Assembly (NCBI RefSeq): GCF_036417845.1
Contig: NC_089983.1
Coordinates: forward strand, 18,939,207 to 19,003,206
Source: Apteryx mantelli
Taxonomy: Eukaryota; Chordata; Aves; Apterygiformes; Apterygidae
Reading direction: 5' to 3'
Length of the DNA: 64,000 bases
The notes under the pieces were generated by a model. The model made no database searches, was not told the DNA's origin, and saw nothing but the letters and a program-made list of their open reading frames with translations. Shown piece by piece: positions 11,701 through 26,333 of this stretch (positions are counted from its first letter, which is position 1; the number at the start of each line of letters is the position of its first letter). Made by a program: the position numbers and the translations under genes.

Positions 11701-14700
11701 AAAGGAAGAAGGATGTGTGGGAACAGAAAAGATCAGCCACCACTGAACTTTGTAGCAGTAAGAGTCAGCAAAGCTGAGCATAAGTGTTATCAGGGATTAG
11801 CAAATTTGTCTTCGAGCCATTGGACAAGATGCGACCTAACTGCTGTACTGCCATGACTCAAGCCATTGGGCACAGCATAACTTTTAAGACACAATGCACA
11901 AGATCATCTTTGTGGCTAGAGGTCATACTGCTCAGCTGAAAGACAAGTCACACTGTGGAGAGATAGCTAGGTCTGCAAGGGAGCTCATGAGTTGCCACAG
12001 TCATTTGCAGAACTCAGCATTGTGAGCAGCCCTAAGCCTTGAAGATTTGAGCTGAACATTTTAGTCAACAATAAAGGTGGCAATTTTTTTTTTTAAACCC
12101 AGCTCACTAGTCTTCAGCTATTTTTGTTTGATAGCATGAAAAAAAAATCTGAGGTTCAATGTCAACTAAGGTTTCAGTAAGTTCAGCTCTTCAGAGTTTC
12201 AGCTACAACTGAAAATCTCTGACTAAAACTAGCTGTATTCATTGCCTTGCTCAATTATTTGCAATATACATAAATGTAAGCAGTGGTATGTGCCTACGCA
12301 GACATTACCAGGCTTGGTGACTAAGTGCAGATATTACTCACAGGTGATTATTTTTCCTGGTCTTGCAGTCTTTGCCCAGAGCATCAAATACCAAAGCCGT
12401 GATGTGTTCATACCACCTTTCCTGTTGAGATGTGCTGTAGCCATTCCACAACAGGTTTCCAAGAAGTTCTGTACCTGTGGTAATTCACTCTGCAATAGAA
12501 ATTCATAAGATAAAATTAACAGAAACTGCTGTATTCCTTTCAAACCTATCCATGCAATTTTTAAATTGACTTTCAAAAATATCTATAACCAAAGTATACT
12601 CAAGAGAAATAAACAATGCAGATTGCTGCTTGAAACCATTATACAGATAACACAGCACATTTATTATTTATAAGTTAGCAGACTTCACATAAATAATGTG
12701 TTTAGCAAGTCCAGCACTTCCCCTTCAACAACAGAAGGTTTAACATCACCAAGAAATATAAATACAGCGCTGTATATCTGAGTTTTGCTAACTTTAAGGT
12801 CCCTATTGAAAAGTTCAATATTGTAGAAGATACATGCCAACAGTATAGGGCTAAATACTTCTCTCATTTAGAAATACATGCAGATTTGTGACATGATCAT
12901 TATTTCACTGCACAGATTTGGAAGGAGAAGTGATTTAACTGCAAATGAGACTACCTTCTCATAAAAAGGCACATACATTCAGATACAGTACTGAAAGGTA
13001 ATTAAAGTTTTGCTTTGCCAGTATATCAGGCTGAATAACTCTTGTTGAGGAACAACATAAAGATAGGTAATGGAATTCAGGATGTCTCAAAGCAGGATAG
13101 TTAAGAGTTGGACTGTTTAAATATGGGGCTAGCCTCAAAATCCTGACAAGCTTTCTCTTATTTTACACCAACATAATCTAGAGAAGAACTCAGACACCAT
13201 TTATAGGTGAGAGGGAAAGCATAGTTTGATGAAGCTTTGAAAAATAAGTCTTTGCTTTTCTTAATATTACCTTTAAATTAAACATTCCTTTGGTGGTAGT
13301 TAAACAATACAGTGGCAAGTTGAAGCATGTGCTTTGGAATGGAATTTTACTACTTTCAGATAACCACCAGGATGAGATATCAGAGACACTAGTCCTGACT
13401 GTATTATTCTCCAACTGAAACTACACCTACAGTATTTCAGCATTACAACAATTTGCACTTGCATCATCCTTTCCCTTATTAAAGAAAAAAACAAACAAAA
13501 AAAACACTTGACCAGTGTTTCTACAGGCAACTCTTGCTCAATTAAAATGATATAACAAAAGAGATTTATGTTACACCCTGTTTTGTCATGAAAGTATTTA
13601 ATTCCATACCATGAGTGTACATGGACATCTGTTTATGACTCTATGAACTCCTGTATGGAACAAATGTTCCAAAGACAGTTTCTATAGAGAGAAGGTCAAT
13701 GGAGAAGAAGCTGAAAAATAATAGAATTTTTTTAAATTTCACAAGAGAGATTAAGAAAGTTATGGATGAGAAAAGTGTTTGTTTCAATGCTAATCTTAGC
13801 TTTTATAAGTCTAGTGAGACTATTCTGTTTTTTAATACATAAGGACTGGTCTAAGCAACAAAAGTGGGATTTAAATTCCTATTTTGTGTATGTTTTTAAG
13901 GCTTGAAATCTTGGAATCCATGAGACAGAAGCACAAAGTATAAACTACAGTGTTAATGCTCTAACAACAATAAACAGAACCTTGCTTTCCCCTAGTTGAT
14001 TAGACTTCTGTAAACAATTAATATGAACATTTGTAGTACTAAAACTCCTGAACTACACTTAATAGTCACTTGTTGGTGCAATCTCACCAATACTTCCTTG
14101 TTTGGTCGGTTTGGTTGTTAGGAACCAGTAATGGTCCGACTATCTGCTGTTTGCCAGCAGCTCACTTGGTTAATAGGCTACTGCACAATGAATGACTTCT
14201 CCCCACAAACAAGGCAGCCCATGGGGCTCAGTTTGACTATCCCCTTGCTGCTAATGGAAGCAACTGAGGTAAAGTAATCTCTGAACTCTTGAGAATATTA
14301 GATCAGTGTAGAGAATACAGTGTTAGAAGATTATTAGCATCTCAGTAAGTTTGACATTTTGGGCAGTAACATGCCTCCAATGAAAGATCCAGTGGTAAAG
14401 TAGAAAGTTTATGCTAATAAAAATGCCTGGTCAATGAAGTAGTTACTGGTTTTAGTAACATATAAACAGAAATTATACATGCCTTGTAATTACCTGGTAC
14501 TTTGGCTTAGGTTCCAAGATGTTCTCCATGTTCCACTCAGCTAACAGACTATGAAGTCAAGCTGATGTTTAGGCCAGTTATTGCAGCTATGGGAGTAAGA
14601 TTCTTGTTCAGAAACAAAGCTATATCCTACTGGTATTGTCCTTCTGTGACACGAGGTAGAGCCTAATTTTATGTACCATCTTTCACAACAGGATCTCATT

Positions 14701-17700
14701 GAGTGGCAATGCAGACCTTTTAATTTTGGTAATTTAGTCAGGATATCTCTTTGTAAGCTTCTTATTAGTTACCAAAAGCTAATGTACTAGGTAGTGTGTA
14801 AAGAAAGACACATGGAAAACACAGTCTTTACCCTGGTGAACTTAGGCAATATAATCACATTGCTTGAAAATAAGTGCATTCACACAATTCAAATGTGGCC
14901 ACCTTTGAGTCACTACATAACTCCCATATCAGTACATAATCTTTTACCATTTGAGAAACTCCTTAAATCTATCAAAACTTGTATCTCTTCAGAATGATCA
15001 AACAGGAAAAAAAAAGGAGACAGTAGTAGGCTTTGCTGACTCCTAGTTACAGTCTGTTGAGTTTGGGAATTCCCTTTTGTAGTTGTTTCCCCTCTTGATG
15101 TTAATGGACATGGCCCAAAGACCATAGATCCCCAGATTTACTCAGAATTAAGATCCTCTGTTTGATAGACAAATTATGCGGTTCACAAAGTAATAAAGAC
15201 ATTTGTTTTCCGCAGATCTGCAAAACAATAAATGAATTAATTCCCACCTTGTTCAACCAAACAAAAGTCTGAATTGCCAAAAAAATAGATTTAGTTACTG
15301 TGTAGTTTGCTCAGTGTACTTTTGAAGATGCCTAACATACGGTATCATTTACCTCACATTGGCAATATGCTGAGGACAGAAAATTCAGATCTAGCTTCAA
15401 AAGTATGCAAAGTTTAACACCAGGAATCAAGTCTGTCCCCACATAGTTCTTTTCATCAGTTGACTGTGACTACTTAAATTCGCATATATTGCTGATTCTT
15501 ATTGCTAAATATTATTTTAATACTAAGAAATCAATGGTTATACTTATACTTGCATATGTACTACTTGTACCTGTAACTGATGACATACAAGGTGCCAAGT
15601 CACAGAGACCACATGCTTCCTCAGCTAGGACAGTCCACTTCTTCCTGTGCGCTTACACTCCCAGATCCAAAAATTTTTAGGGAAAAAGAGAGTTTGCATA
15701 CATGGGAGTGACACTTTACAAGATACAGTCTTCAAAGCACAGAGAATATAGAGTCTGGCTATATTTCAGCTGTACCTTCTTCCCTCTCCCTTCTTAGAGG
15801 TCTGCTGGATCGCTTCAAAGAGGCACCTCTCTGGCTCAGCCTCTCAGCACCACCGCTGCAGGCAGAGCACTGGGCTTCTCAGGCGCCCCCCCCCTCCAGC
15901 TCCCTACCCTGGGGGAAAGCCACAGGCCCCCACCTGCTCCAGAGCCCAGCTCCCACCACAGAGCAAAGGCAACTGGTTAGCAAGTACTTGCCTAAAGCAA
16001 GCAGCATCAGCAGCCTCTCCCAGCAGAAGTAGTAATTACAGGCAGGCTGGCCAACCCTGCTGAAATGTTTCCTTTCTAGAGCTTAAAGGAAAGAAGTTAC
16101 AGAATAGGCCCTGAACCACAACTTTCAATAATATCATACCTTTTGGCAAGGTTCAATGCCATGCACCTCACAGTGCTTTGAGCACAATGTACTTGCAGAC
16201 TGAGCTTAGTATTATTTCCTTAGTAGTAGAAGCATTTAAAAAAAAAAAAAAAGCATTTGTAAAACAAAGTAGAAAAATACCACAAAAGATATTAGCATCA
16301 CTTTAACTGAAAGCCTATTGCTCAGTTCTCAAGAGTTCACAGAAATCAGTGGTTTCTTTTTGACAGAAGATAATGCTAGTGGTGTAGGTTATCTGCATTA
16401 CAGTAGCTATTGGAACAGCACTTCCCAGTCCCTGGGTCACAAGTAGGTCATATACCACCATGCTGCAGTTTGCAAAACAAGCTATATACAAAGTGAAATT
16501 TTTGAAAGATATACATACATTCCTAGGCATGGAAAGAACTAAACAAAACCAACACTGGAAAAATAAGATCTAAATGAACATTCAGAAGCTTTGCTTAGTT
16601 TTTTGTTTGTAAATGAAAACTATTCTGGCAGCACTTCACCATGCATTTGTGATGCATTTTTTCCCCCCAACGGACTTAGACAATGCTCAGATTTTTCCCA
16701 ATAAATTTAGGCCATTTGATTAAAAAAAAAGCTTGAGAAACACTGGCCAAGATGATTTAACTATCAGGATTCCATGTCTGAAAATCTAGGTCTCAGATCT
16801 CACCAAGCAGATGCTAGGCATCAAACTAGAGTAAAGAGGAAGAAAACTGACATATTTCCACTCATTCTGTTTTTAGGATCAATGATACAAACTGCAAAGA
16901 GGAGCTCTTTATTCTGTACTCTAAATATTGAGAAGTGTTAAAAATACATATCCTTAAATATTATAAAAACAGTTCAAAGAACATTAAAAAAAGGCTTTTT
17001 TTTTTTTTAAAGTACCTTCATAGGACCTAAAATGTTCATATTTTGGCAACATTTACATTACTAGACATTCACAAAGAAAGGGAAAAAGCCCTTTTCTAGT
17101 TCCTGTCAACCAGTGTGAGTCTAACACAAGACTGAGTGCTGGAGATGTCACTCCAGCAAACTAATGCCTAACAAGGATAGATTTGGTAATACCTTAACAG
17201 TTTTTCAGTGCAACCAGTCAACAAAACTGCTACCACCTGAGTGAACAGAACAGCGACAACAAAGCAGTTTGTTGTCTAATGCAAGTTAGCATATCAAAGT
17301 AAATCTCAGCCTCATCTTTAATACAGAACAAAAGCCCAAAAGCATTAAAAATGAAATTTGGATCGCATTTAGGAGCCCAGCTGAGGAATGCAATCCTCAA
17401 AACAACTGCCCAGTTTTTACACACCTAGAATATGTGGGTCTCTGAGGTATGCCATCAAAGTTCTGCCACTCGTACCCAGATGCATCATTCCCAGCAAAAT
17501 TTGGGTTCAGGCCTCTCCAATGAGGTGAGCCTTGGTGCATTCACATCCAGAGCACAAGCACAAACACAACATGCAAAACAGTCTCTGGGAGGAACTCCTG
17601 CCATATGCATGTTGCCATTCCCTTCAACTCTACACCATTCTGCAACAAAATACATTAATAAATAAAACCCAGTATTTGGGGCGTTCACCAGGACCCAGAG

Positions 17701-20700
17701 AATGGGTTCAATTCCCTTATCAGACTGAGGGAATCCAGGAATTCTCTCTCTTCTCTCTCAGAGGACTCCCCTAATCCTGAAACTATAGGCTGCTGCAGAG
17801 TATTACAGAGGGCAGATGAGGAGCACTTTCTCCCCCAGCTGAAGCTGGGCCACTTCAGCAGCCCAGAGACCAGGAACAAAAGCCCAACACAGCGAGCCCT
17901 CGGCTCTTACTGGGAAGAGGGCTACAGTGGAATTCCTGTTCTGTGTACACTAGACGCAATCACTGCTTCACATAAAATGCTCTTCATAGAGAGTCTTATT
18001 TCTTTCTTCATCTTGTCTTGCACCAGCAGACCTTCCAATGGTTTCCTACTGAAAACAAGCTTGTTTTCATTTCCGATATGAACCAATCATACTGAAAATT
18101 GATTCATACTGAAAGTTTTGAAACATACTGGAAAAAATTGCATGGAAAATTCAGAAACAATACTGATTTTCAAAATATATACAGGATCATTATACTGATG
18201 CATAACAACCCTCCTTCCCCCCCCCCCATGGGATTTTGTACCAAATAAGGGACATGCCAGTTCGCAACTAACCTTCCCATAACAAGGGCCCTTACCTATA
18301 GTGTGTTGAGGGGTTGAGTTCCAGGAAAAAGCAGGTTTATAGAAGAAAAATAGAATCCTAGCCAGCTGGAATTTGTTACAGGAGGCCTAAGAGGAATGGA
18401 AAGAACAAAGCAAATTCTACTTTCATGCATTATAGAAACTCTAGAAGGAAAACAATGATCACACAATAAACATGGGATTGCCACCCTCCTTGTGCTATAC
18501 AATAAAGTTAAACTTAACTGTACAACTACTTCACAAATTTGTTGATTTCATGTTGTTTAGCCAAGGAAAAAAATGAGATTATTTCTGAAGGCATGTATTT
18601 TGTTAAATAAATAACATAAATAAGATGTTTCAGAGAGCAATGTAAATCAAGAGGCTCTTTCAGTACCATCAGAGTTAAAACCCATAACTTTAATATAGAA
18701 TATTTCAAATATTATCAAGCAGAGATAATCAAACATTCATTTAATTGCTCCCTTTGTGAAAACACTGTTAAATTAACCAAGTTATCTTCTCACAGTACAA
18801 TTCATTACTAATTCTAAAGTTATTGATCTTTCTATTTGGAGGTCATTGTTCAGCATCAAACTGTTTTCTGCATTTAGCATACACTAGCAAGCTTAATAAA
18901 ACTGAAGGACTCCTGTATGATCCTAATGGACTGCAAAACAGTAATTTCTGAGTGTACTTAGGAATATATTTTCATTATGTGTAGTCATCCTGATCCCAGG
19001 TAAGGAAGGCAGTAAGTACTTAAGTAACTATCAACAGTATGTGTCCCAGTTGAGCTTATTATGAGAAGTTCTCTTTTCTCTTGTCCAGTCAACATTAACT
19101 TTCACACTAACCAAGCTGCATCACCAAGACACTCCCCATATCACCCTCCAGGTTACACCTAACAGGAACATACACAAAAAATTACAATATTCTCCAAATC
19201 ACATTAACTTTGTATTCCTTTTTCACACTCTACCTTGGAAAACAGTAATCTCAAAGTCCTCGACTTCTGTGCTAACAAGAGTGATCGTTAGCAATTACTA
19301 GGGAAGCTGTTGTATAAAATAAATAAATAAATAAAACTTCCTGAGCGTCCACAGAGTCCACTAAATAGAAAAGCCTATTAAAACAGCACTACTAGAATTC
19401 CTAATAATCTACATAACTAAAACCAAAAAAAGGAAACCTGACTCTAAAGTAATTCAAGAAAAGTAAAAGTTAAGTTTGCATGATATCATTTAGGAAGAGG
19501 AAGGGTTAAAGCAATCAACATGCAATGCATGTTGAAAATTGCTGAAAAACTACTTACTGGAGGAGGGATGTAAGGCAAAGTAGATTTACAATGATATTCC
19601 ATATATGCACTATCAAAAGGAAGTTTAATTTCCACTACAAAATAATACAAGGCCCCAAGAGTCCCTTTCCTCAGCCTTGCTCTTCTTACCTACTTTTTGT
19701 GCCACCACTTCTTTCCATGCATCCTCCCTTTCTTCGCAGGCGCCCTTTCTGTAAGCAATGACAGACTGGCATTCAGGTGGGATTTGAGGCCTTTCAGGTA
19801 ACTTTTCCCAGCCTTTATTTTGTCAACGTGTAAGTTAGCTTGGTTACTGTAGAATCCCAAGTGGCATAGGCTTTAACATCTAAGGGAGATATGTGCTGGC
19901 TTCTTTCCCTTCAGAGGAGTACCTCCTTCCCAGAAAAACCTCACCAGAATATCCAAATCTTTCTTGAGAGCCAATATCTCTGGGTCTTCCCAGAGATACA
20001 CATTGACATATACATTAAGCCATCCAGTATGAAATTACAAATACAAGATCATGAGGTAAAAAGAGAAATAAGGCCTGCAAACTAACACATCCCCGTTGCT
20101 CAGAGACGATGGAGGAAGAGCTCCCAATGCCTTTGCCCCACCAGCCAGACGACCCTCTCTGGCTGCTCACTGTGCGGGGGCAGAACATCCCCTCTCTGGT
20201 GGCATGGCTGGGCAGCAACCCTCCCTCTGACTGTAAAGGTCCGGGCACGGCAAGCTGCAGTCTCTCACGGGCTGGGATCCTGAGCACTGCTGACTTGGCC
20301 ACAAGCCACAGTCACAGTCAGAAGAGTCAGAAAAGTTAATCCTCTACTTACGGGGCACTCGTTCTGACCCGCTTCCAAATCATGGGGGTGGTCCCTCTAT
20401 CCACACATGCCAAAAAAGCAAAGGAATGGCACACATCCACAGTACAGCATTCCCGTGCTGACTGCAACAGCAAGAGGCCATACTGCCATGAAAGCAGGGA
20501 CCTGAGCCAAACTCAGTGGGAGACAACTTCATTTTTCATAGTTCCTAATTTCTCATTATTCTCCACATGGCAAGTTAATTACTTTTTCTAGCCAATATCA
20601 TCATGAATGGTGAGATATGTAGCCTTACTTCATCAAATTCGTACATCTGCACATACAGTTCTTTTATCAGTGGGAAGAGGAAACAGTAAGTTTTGCAGCA

Positions 20701-22039
20701 ATTTAGAAAAACCAACCAAACAAAAATCTTTTTTATGCATAACAGTCATTGTTAGCCACACACAAACACAGAGCTAAGAGATCTTTCTGGCATTCATAAA
20801 CCTATGTAACTTCAGGACAGCATTATTGGTCCCTTTTCTCCAAATACAGGACAGTAAGGAACGCCACCTGCACACAGTAGCTCTGACTTATGCTATGCTG
20901 ACTGGGAGGAATTACACCGCCAGTAAGACAATTTCTCATGATTACAGGGTTTACTAGTCTCACTGAGAACAGAAGTCCACGTTTTGAATATAAGAAGGAA
21001 AACTATGAACAGTTCAGACACATCCTCTACATGCATTATGTCTTGTACAAGCTAGCGTTTCTTGTATGCAAGAGATAAATGGCACATACTCGAATTAAAG
21101 GGTAGTCAAGGAGTATGATGACTACAGGCCAAATATTAGACACTATAACCTTGATTACAGACTGGTCAGCTGATCAAAGCAATAAATGGGCTCAGTATTC
21201 CTAGAAACAGATTTATGAACTTTTGATTAAAAGATTACTGCATCCAGAATTCCTTCTTCATCACCCGAGACTTTTTCTTCTATTTAAATAGCTCACAATT
21301 TAGACACTTGCTGCTTATCCTCCTGTTTTTACTGGTGCTGAGGCAGGGATACAGTGGAACAAAACATTACACAGTAAAAGTTAAATTTGACTTACAAAAA
21401 AAGAAAAAAAGCAGTTAATTACCATTTGCTGGAATGAAAATATTAAGTTGACTGACAAATTTAACTTCAACAAAAATCTATTGAAGGTAAACCTATGAGT
21501 TTACCACAGGTTATTGTTCACTGCTTATGCTCCAGCAAAAAAGGGGAGACACAGGGATAACTGCAAGAGTACCAAGGAAGTGGAGGAAGGAGCAAGAAGC
21601 AGCAATATGATCCTGAAAATGACAAGGCACAGGCATGACAGATGGGACTTTCACAAGGTGGTCACTTGTCTACCTAGCTAAGGTAGCATAGGCATAATGC
21701 AAAAGGGAAGAACAAAGGACACGGCCAAAATCTAAAAGCAGAGAATTTGCTCCCTCTAAGAGTATTTTGTTCCCAGCTCTTCCTCTGTAAGTACTGGAAG
21801 AGCCCTATTCTGGATAATACAAGATGGGGGGAAAACAAACAAACAAACAGTTTGTGACAGCTTTCAAAAACAGCCACCTGAAAGGAGGACAACTCTTATG
21901 CCCAGTCCAAGAATATGGCAGGTTTTTTCCCAGAAAAGCATGGAGTCTGGATGCACCACTGTGCATCTTGGATAATGCAGAACATTTGTCTATTCTGGGC
22001 CCTTCGTTAGCCCTCAGCTTGACTTTTTCCTCATGCATG
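8746..22039. other. Intergenic DNA, no gene recognised
   Basis: AT-rich sequence with only short open frames on both strands and no consistent exon series. Small GC-richer patches occur at about 15,780-16,050 and 20,090-20,330. Simple repeats occur at 10,499-10,520 (CA), 10,636-10,662 (T/G), 18,217-18,227 (C), 19,315-19,335 (AAAT) and 21,832-21,849 (AAAC). Unrecognised conserved enhancers of STAT4 could lie here; sequence alone does not reveal them. Confidence 0.65.
20090..20330. other. Isolated GC- and CpG-richer patch
   Basis: About 240 bases of clearly higher GC than the AT-rich surroundings, keeping several CpG dinucleotides. Open frames run through it on both strands (76 and 95 codons) without recognisable protein similarity. 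It could be a decayed GC-rich repeat, a small regulatory island or an unrecognised exon. I cannot tell these apart. Confidence 0.4.
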
Positions 22040-23830
22040 AGTTTCTCTCCTCAGCGTTTTCTTGTCTCTTTCCACCCACCCTAGATCCAGAACCTGAGCT
22101 GGGAGCATTTTCAGTCCTGCATCCTCTTTACTCCCCCTGCTTCCGCCCAGGTTTTACCTCAACATTTTTGCTTCCTGGCCTGGCCAGGCCATCCCTCCTC
22201 CTGCAAGCATATACTGTTCATGCCAACCCAGACAACCTTTCCCCTTCCAGAGCTACTCCATCACTTTCCATCTCATGGCAATTTCCTGCCCGGTCACTTC
22301 CCTTACTCAGATAGTGCCCTGCCCACATGCTGCATGAAGCCCCTGGTGAAACCACCAGTCTCCTTCTGAACTTCTCCCCAAGGCATATACCTCCTCCCTC
22401 CCCACCCACCACTTCCTGCCTTGAACCTTCTCTAGCCTGTGCCCACCCAAGCACCAGAGTCCCCACCTCCGCACTTGCCTTTCCATTAACAGACCTACCT
22501 CAGCTAGAGCATCATCCCCAGAGCTGCAGCTTTCTCTACTGCTCTACCACTGTGACGCAGTGTAGCTTAAGAAATTCCTTCTCCCCACTTAGGGGCTGCC
22601 CTAGGTCACCTGCAGCTCTTTGTTTCACTGCGCCCCACTCTGCAGACATCATTTCAGCCTGTCCTGCCTTGCCAGCATGCCTGCTGAACTCCTTGCCCTG
22701 GAGCTTCTCCTTTCTGCCCACACAGCCCTGGAGCAGCTGCCTCCTTCACACCCTTCTCATGGGTTACCTCAGCACTAATCACTGCACAGCTTGTGCCAAC
22801 TCTACCATGACCCTATCCACTTAGCTCTTCTCCCAAGTTTTCTTGAGCTGACCAAGCCCATCTTTTTCTTCATATTTCAGTCTCACAGCAGTTTCCATTA
22901 CAGCTCCAAGCATCATCACATCCTTCACAGAGTGCCAACATATCCCACTGACCCTTCTTCCAAGTGTATAGTCTCCCACTTAGCCCTCCCTCCTCCAGCA
23001 CAGCTACTTTTCAACAAGCTTAGGCTGATTCTTTCTCACTTATCTTCCCTCTCCTCTCAAATGTTACCTCAGCTCTTTCTGCTGAAGCACTGAAGCTACC
23101 TTGTCCCCAGCTCTGACTACCTCCATAACTCCAGCTTCTCTTCCCCTTTACCTGCGACAACCTGTTCCTAATATCGTCTAACCTTCTCCCAACATCTGCT
23201 TCAGCATTTATCTGAATTCCCACCCCCCCCCCCCCTTGCAGCCCTCAGTTCCTCTGCCTCAGGAAGCCACCTCTTAGCCCTTATTACCCTGGCAGCCTGC
23301 TGTGCTCTTCCCCACTTTTATCTCCTTCACCTGTGCCCCCACACAGCCCCTCTTCCCCCTCATTGCTCAGACTGCCTTGCCTTCCCATGTGCACCCCAGG
23401 CAGCTGGGACCCTTCCACTCTCAGCCATACCTCACTCCCTTTGATCAACCAGCTCTGGTGCCCTTGGCCTGCAAGTGTCTCTTTATTCCCCTCCCCCGAA
23501 TAAAGTACACTGCCCTTCCACCCTCTCCAAAGAGCTTCTGTAAAGCCTGCGGGTTCCCTGGCCTCACCGTCACGTCCCAGCTGACTGCACCCACTTCCTT
23601 GTGAGCCTGGCACCCCTCACTGCGTGAATCACCTCCCAGCGCTGCCTGCCTCTGCAGCCACGTCCCATTCCCAGCACCCTGCCTTCCCTGCACAGCTGCT
23701 TTAACAGCTGCTCCTGGCCCTGGCAATCCATGTGTCCTCACTGCAGTGTGCACCAGAACAGGGAAGAGGAGGGGGGAAGGATGTGGGGAATAGGAACTGT
23801 CTTCCCAGAAACTCATCTCTCTGAACCTAG
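22040..23830. other. 1.8-kb block with extreme C-over-G strand bias
   Basis: The + strand is dominated by C and T: in 22381-22440 alone I count 28 C against 6 G. The bias holds over most of the block, which includes a C(13) run at 23223-23235. Short words such as CACACAGCCC recur (near 22719 and 23340), hinting at a decayed repeat, but I could not define a unit. Open frames of up to 165 codons exist on both strands; they are biased in composition and look like no known protein, so I do not call a gene. Confidence 0.6.
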
Positions 23831-25440
23831 GACAAGGAATGGCCTCTAATTACCCTAGGCTTTGGAAATGATACTTAATTTTTTCTCATGGACTCTTGAA
23901 ACAAACTTGAATAGAGACTGGTAGAGGATGATAGGAAGCATATTATCATCTTAACAGCAACCATTCCACTATATAAATTCCTTTCTAGGTTGGAGGAGAG
24001 ATAGCAAGCAGAAAGTGGGGGGATTGGATCCCTATTACTTTACTGGGATGGTATGAACTATCTATTTTCTTATCATTGTGGACATCAGTTATGTAAGGAT
24101 GCTTAGAGAATGAGATGGGTACTTAATCTACAAGAAAAATAAATAATTATCAATATTTACGCAAAGGCTAAAGAAAAAGTACAGTGCAAGAGTTCCCCCT
24201 ACTGACAGCACAAAAGCAAATTACTAATAAATGTTATTTCCTGGACTGTCCCCAAATTACTAAGTCAAAGTCCCAAAGTGGTGCCTACAGAAACTTACTG
24301 GTACACAGTAAACTATGTGAAATTCAGCTACATTAGAAGACTACTAAGATTTGCCAAATGGTAGACAACAAAATCTGACAAACTCCTGTTGGTCCCTAAG
24401 GTCATATATCGTGTATACAAAATGACAGCATGCAGTCTCACGGAAAGAAAGATATAAAATATATGTGAACGTATGTATTCTGAATGAAATACAGGGATAC
24501 CCACCAGCACAGAAGGGAAGCATAGGCAGAGTGTGGTTGTATCACTCTCTGTGTCTGCTGAAGTCTAAAGGACATATGACAGGTCTGGGTGGAGACTTGC
24601 CAAACTCTGCTGTATTTCAGGACTGAATTCTTCAGATGAAGAGTAGCTCTGACACATTGGTATTCAAACTAGTACCCAGATCCTGAAAAAAGGAAGTGAA
24701 AACACTGCTATTCTGCTTCAGTGTCACCTCCTCTGATCCAATGACAACTGAGTTAAATCAGACCCAATGACCTACCACTGTTGCCGCTTGCAGAAGTCAA
24801 AATGGAATTTGGGACTAGATATATAGCTGGACATCAACGGAAACAGAAGCATTCTTCTGGCCTTATATGCATAGCATTTTTTTCTGGGCTGTAAAGCTAA
24901 CACACTGGTCAATTAGCAAAAAAAAAAGGTCTGGAGAAAAGCCTCTGCTACATTAAATTCTAATGTCACTTGAGAAATGCAATGAACAAATATACAATAA
25001 TACAATGGAAAAGAGTAACAGAAATAAATACAGAGACTACTGAAATATGCACTGGACCACACAATTCTATAAATCAGAATTTTGAAGAGTTCTGTTATGA
25101 TCTTGGCTCACAAATACAAATGCACCTGAAAAATTAAATGCTATTAACAAAAATACCACTACTCATTTCAAGCACGTTTTACAGTGGATATAATGTCTAC
25201 CTAGCAAATACTCAGCTGCGGCTCAACTGCCAACACTTCTGGTACAGTCCTCTAAAACATACTTCCTATATCAATGATTCTAACATCACTGTAAATATAA
25301 ATATATAATACAATATAAAAAAAGAGCAGCCTCTGCTCTATCTGGAAAATGTTACTACACATCAGTAGTGACACGCACCTTCCTATAAGTACCTCTCCAG
25401 CATCTGGCTTTTTCACTTGAAGGAGGTTTCACTTGTGTAA
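23831..25440. other. Non-coding DNA upstream of the CpG island
   Basis: AT-rich sequence with no recognisable gene, RNA or repeat family. GC content rises in a short patch at about 25,440-25,580 before the main CpG island. Confidence 0.6.
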
Positions 25441-26333
25441 GGCTTTCCCAGCACGCAGCATGCGTAATACCTTCACGGGGCTAGCGAACTTCTCGCGGGC
25501 GCTCTCTGTGAGCCTGCCTTTCCTTCGCTGTTTGTACAGTCCAGCACAGGGGAGGCTCGCCCCGGGCTGGAGTTTCTGGTAATACAAAATATAAATAATA
25601 GTTGCTCAAAAGGATCAGGATCCTCCTTAGGGCAGACTGCAGCTGCTTCATACCACATCAGACCTGCTGTTCATGGTCTGCGTGGCGCAGGGATCTGAAA
25701 TGCTCGTATTTTAGCATTTTCCATTTGCTTTGATTTTAGCGGCATTGCATCTGCTATGACAGAAATCCTCTTTCCAATACTGTATTTATTTAAGAAAAAA
25801 ATACTTGAAGCATGTATCTGTTGCCGTGATCCTTGCCATAATAATATTTACGCATAGAGAGGACCTCCGAGCATCAATTCTTTGGGGCAGCGATGGAGCC
25901 TCTATCTCGGAGAGAAGCCCGCGCATCGTGGCTGCGATTTGACATGAGGCTGGCTGGTAGCGCCCGCCGCGCGGCCCCGAGCGTGGCACCTCCGCGCCGG
26001 CACCGTCCCAAGGGCTGCCCTGGGCCTCCTGACCGGCGCTAGGCGCCCAGCCCGAGGGCGAGGTTCGCGCGCCGCAGGGCCGCTGCCTCCCGCGCCCCGC
26101 GCCGGGCTGGCGGCCGGGACCCGGGGCTCTTCCGAGGCGAAGCAGCCCGCTCCTTCCTCTCAGCCGTTCCCAAGGAACTGCCAGCGCCGCGCGTTTCCCT
26201 CGCCTCCCTCCCGGGTGCTTTGTGCCGCCTAAGCCGGGCTGACAGCACGCAGCCGTTACCGGCGAGCGGCTCCGCAAGGCGGCGGGCGGCGGGAGCGGTG
26301 GCTCGCGGCGCCCCTCCGCGGCGCGCGCCCGGC

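Noticed and set aside
22327-22824. 165-codon open frame in the C-rich block
   Set aside because: Ser/Pro/Thr/Leu-rich composition follows the C/T bias; competing frames overlap it on both strands and no motif or splice context supports it.
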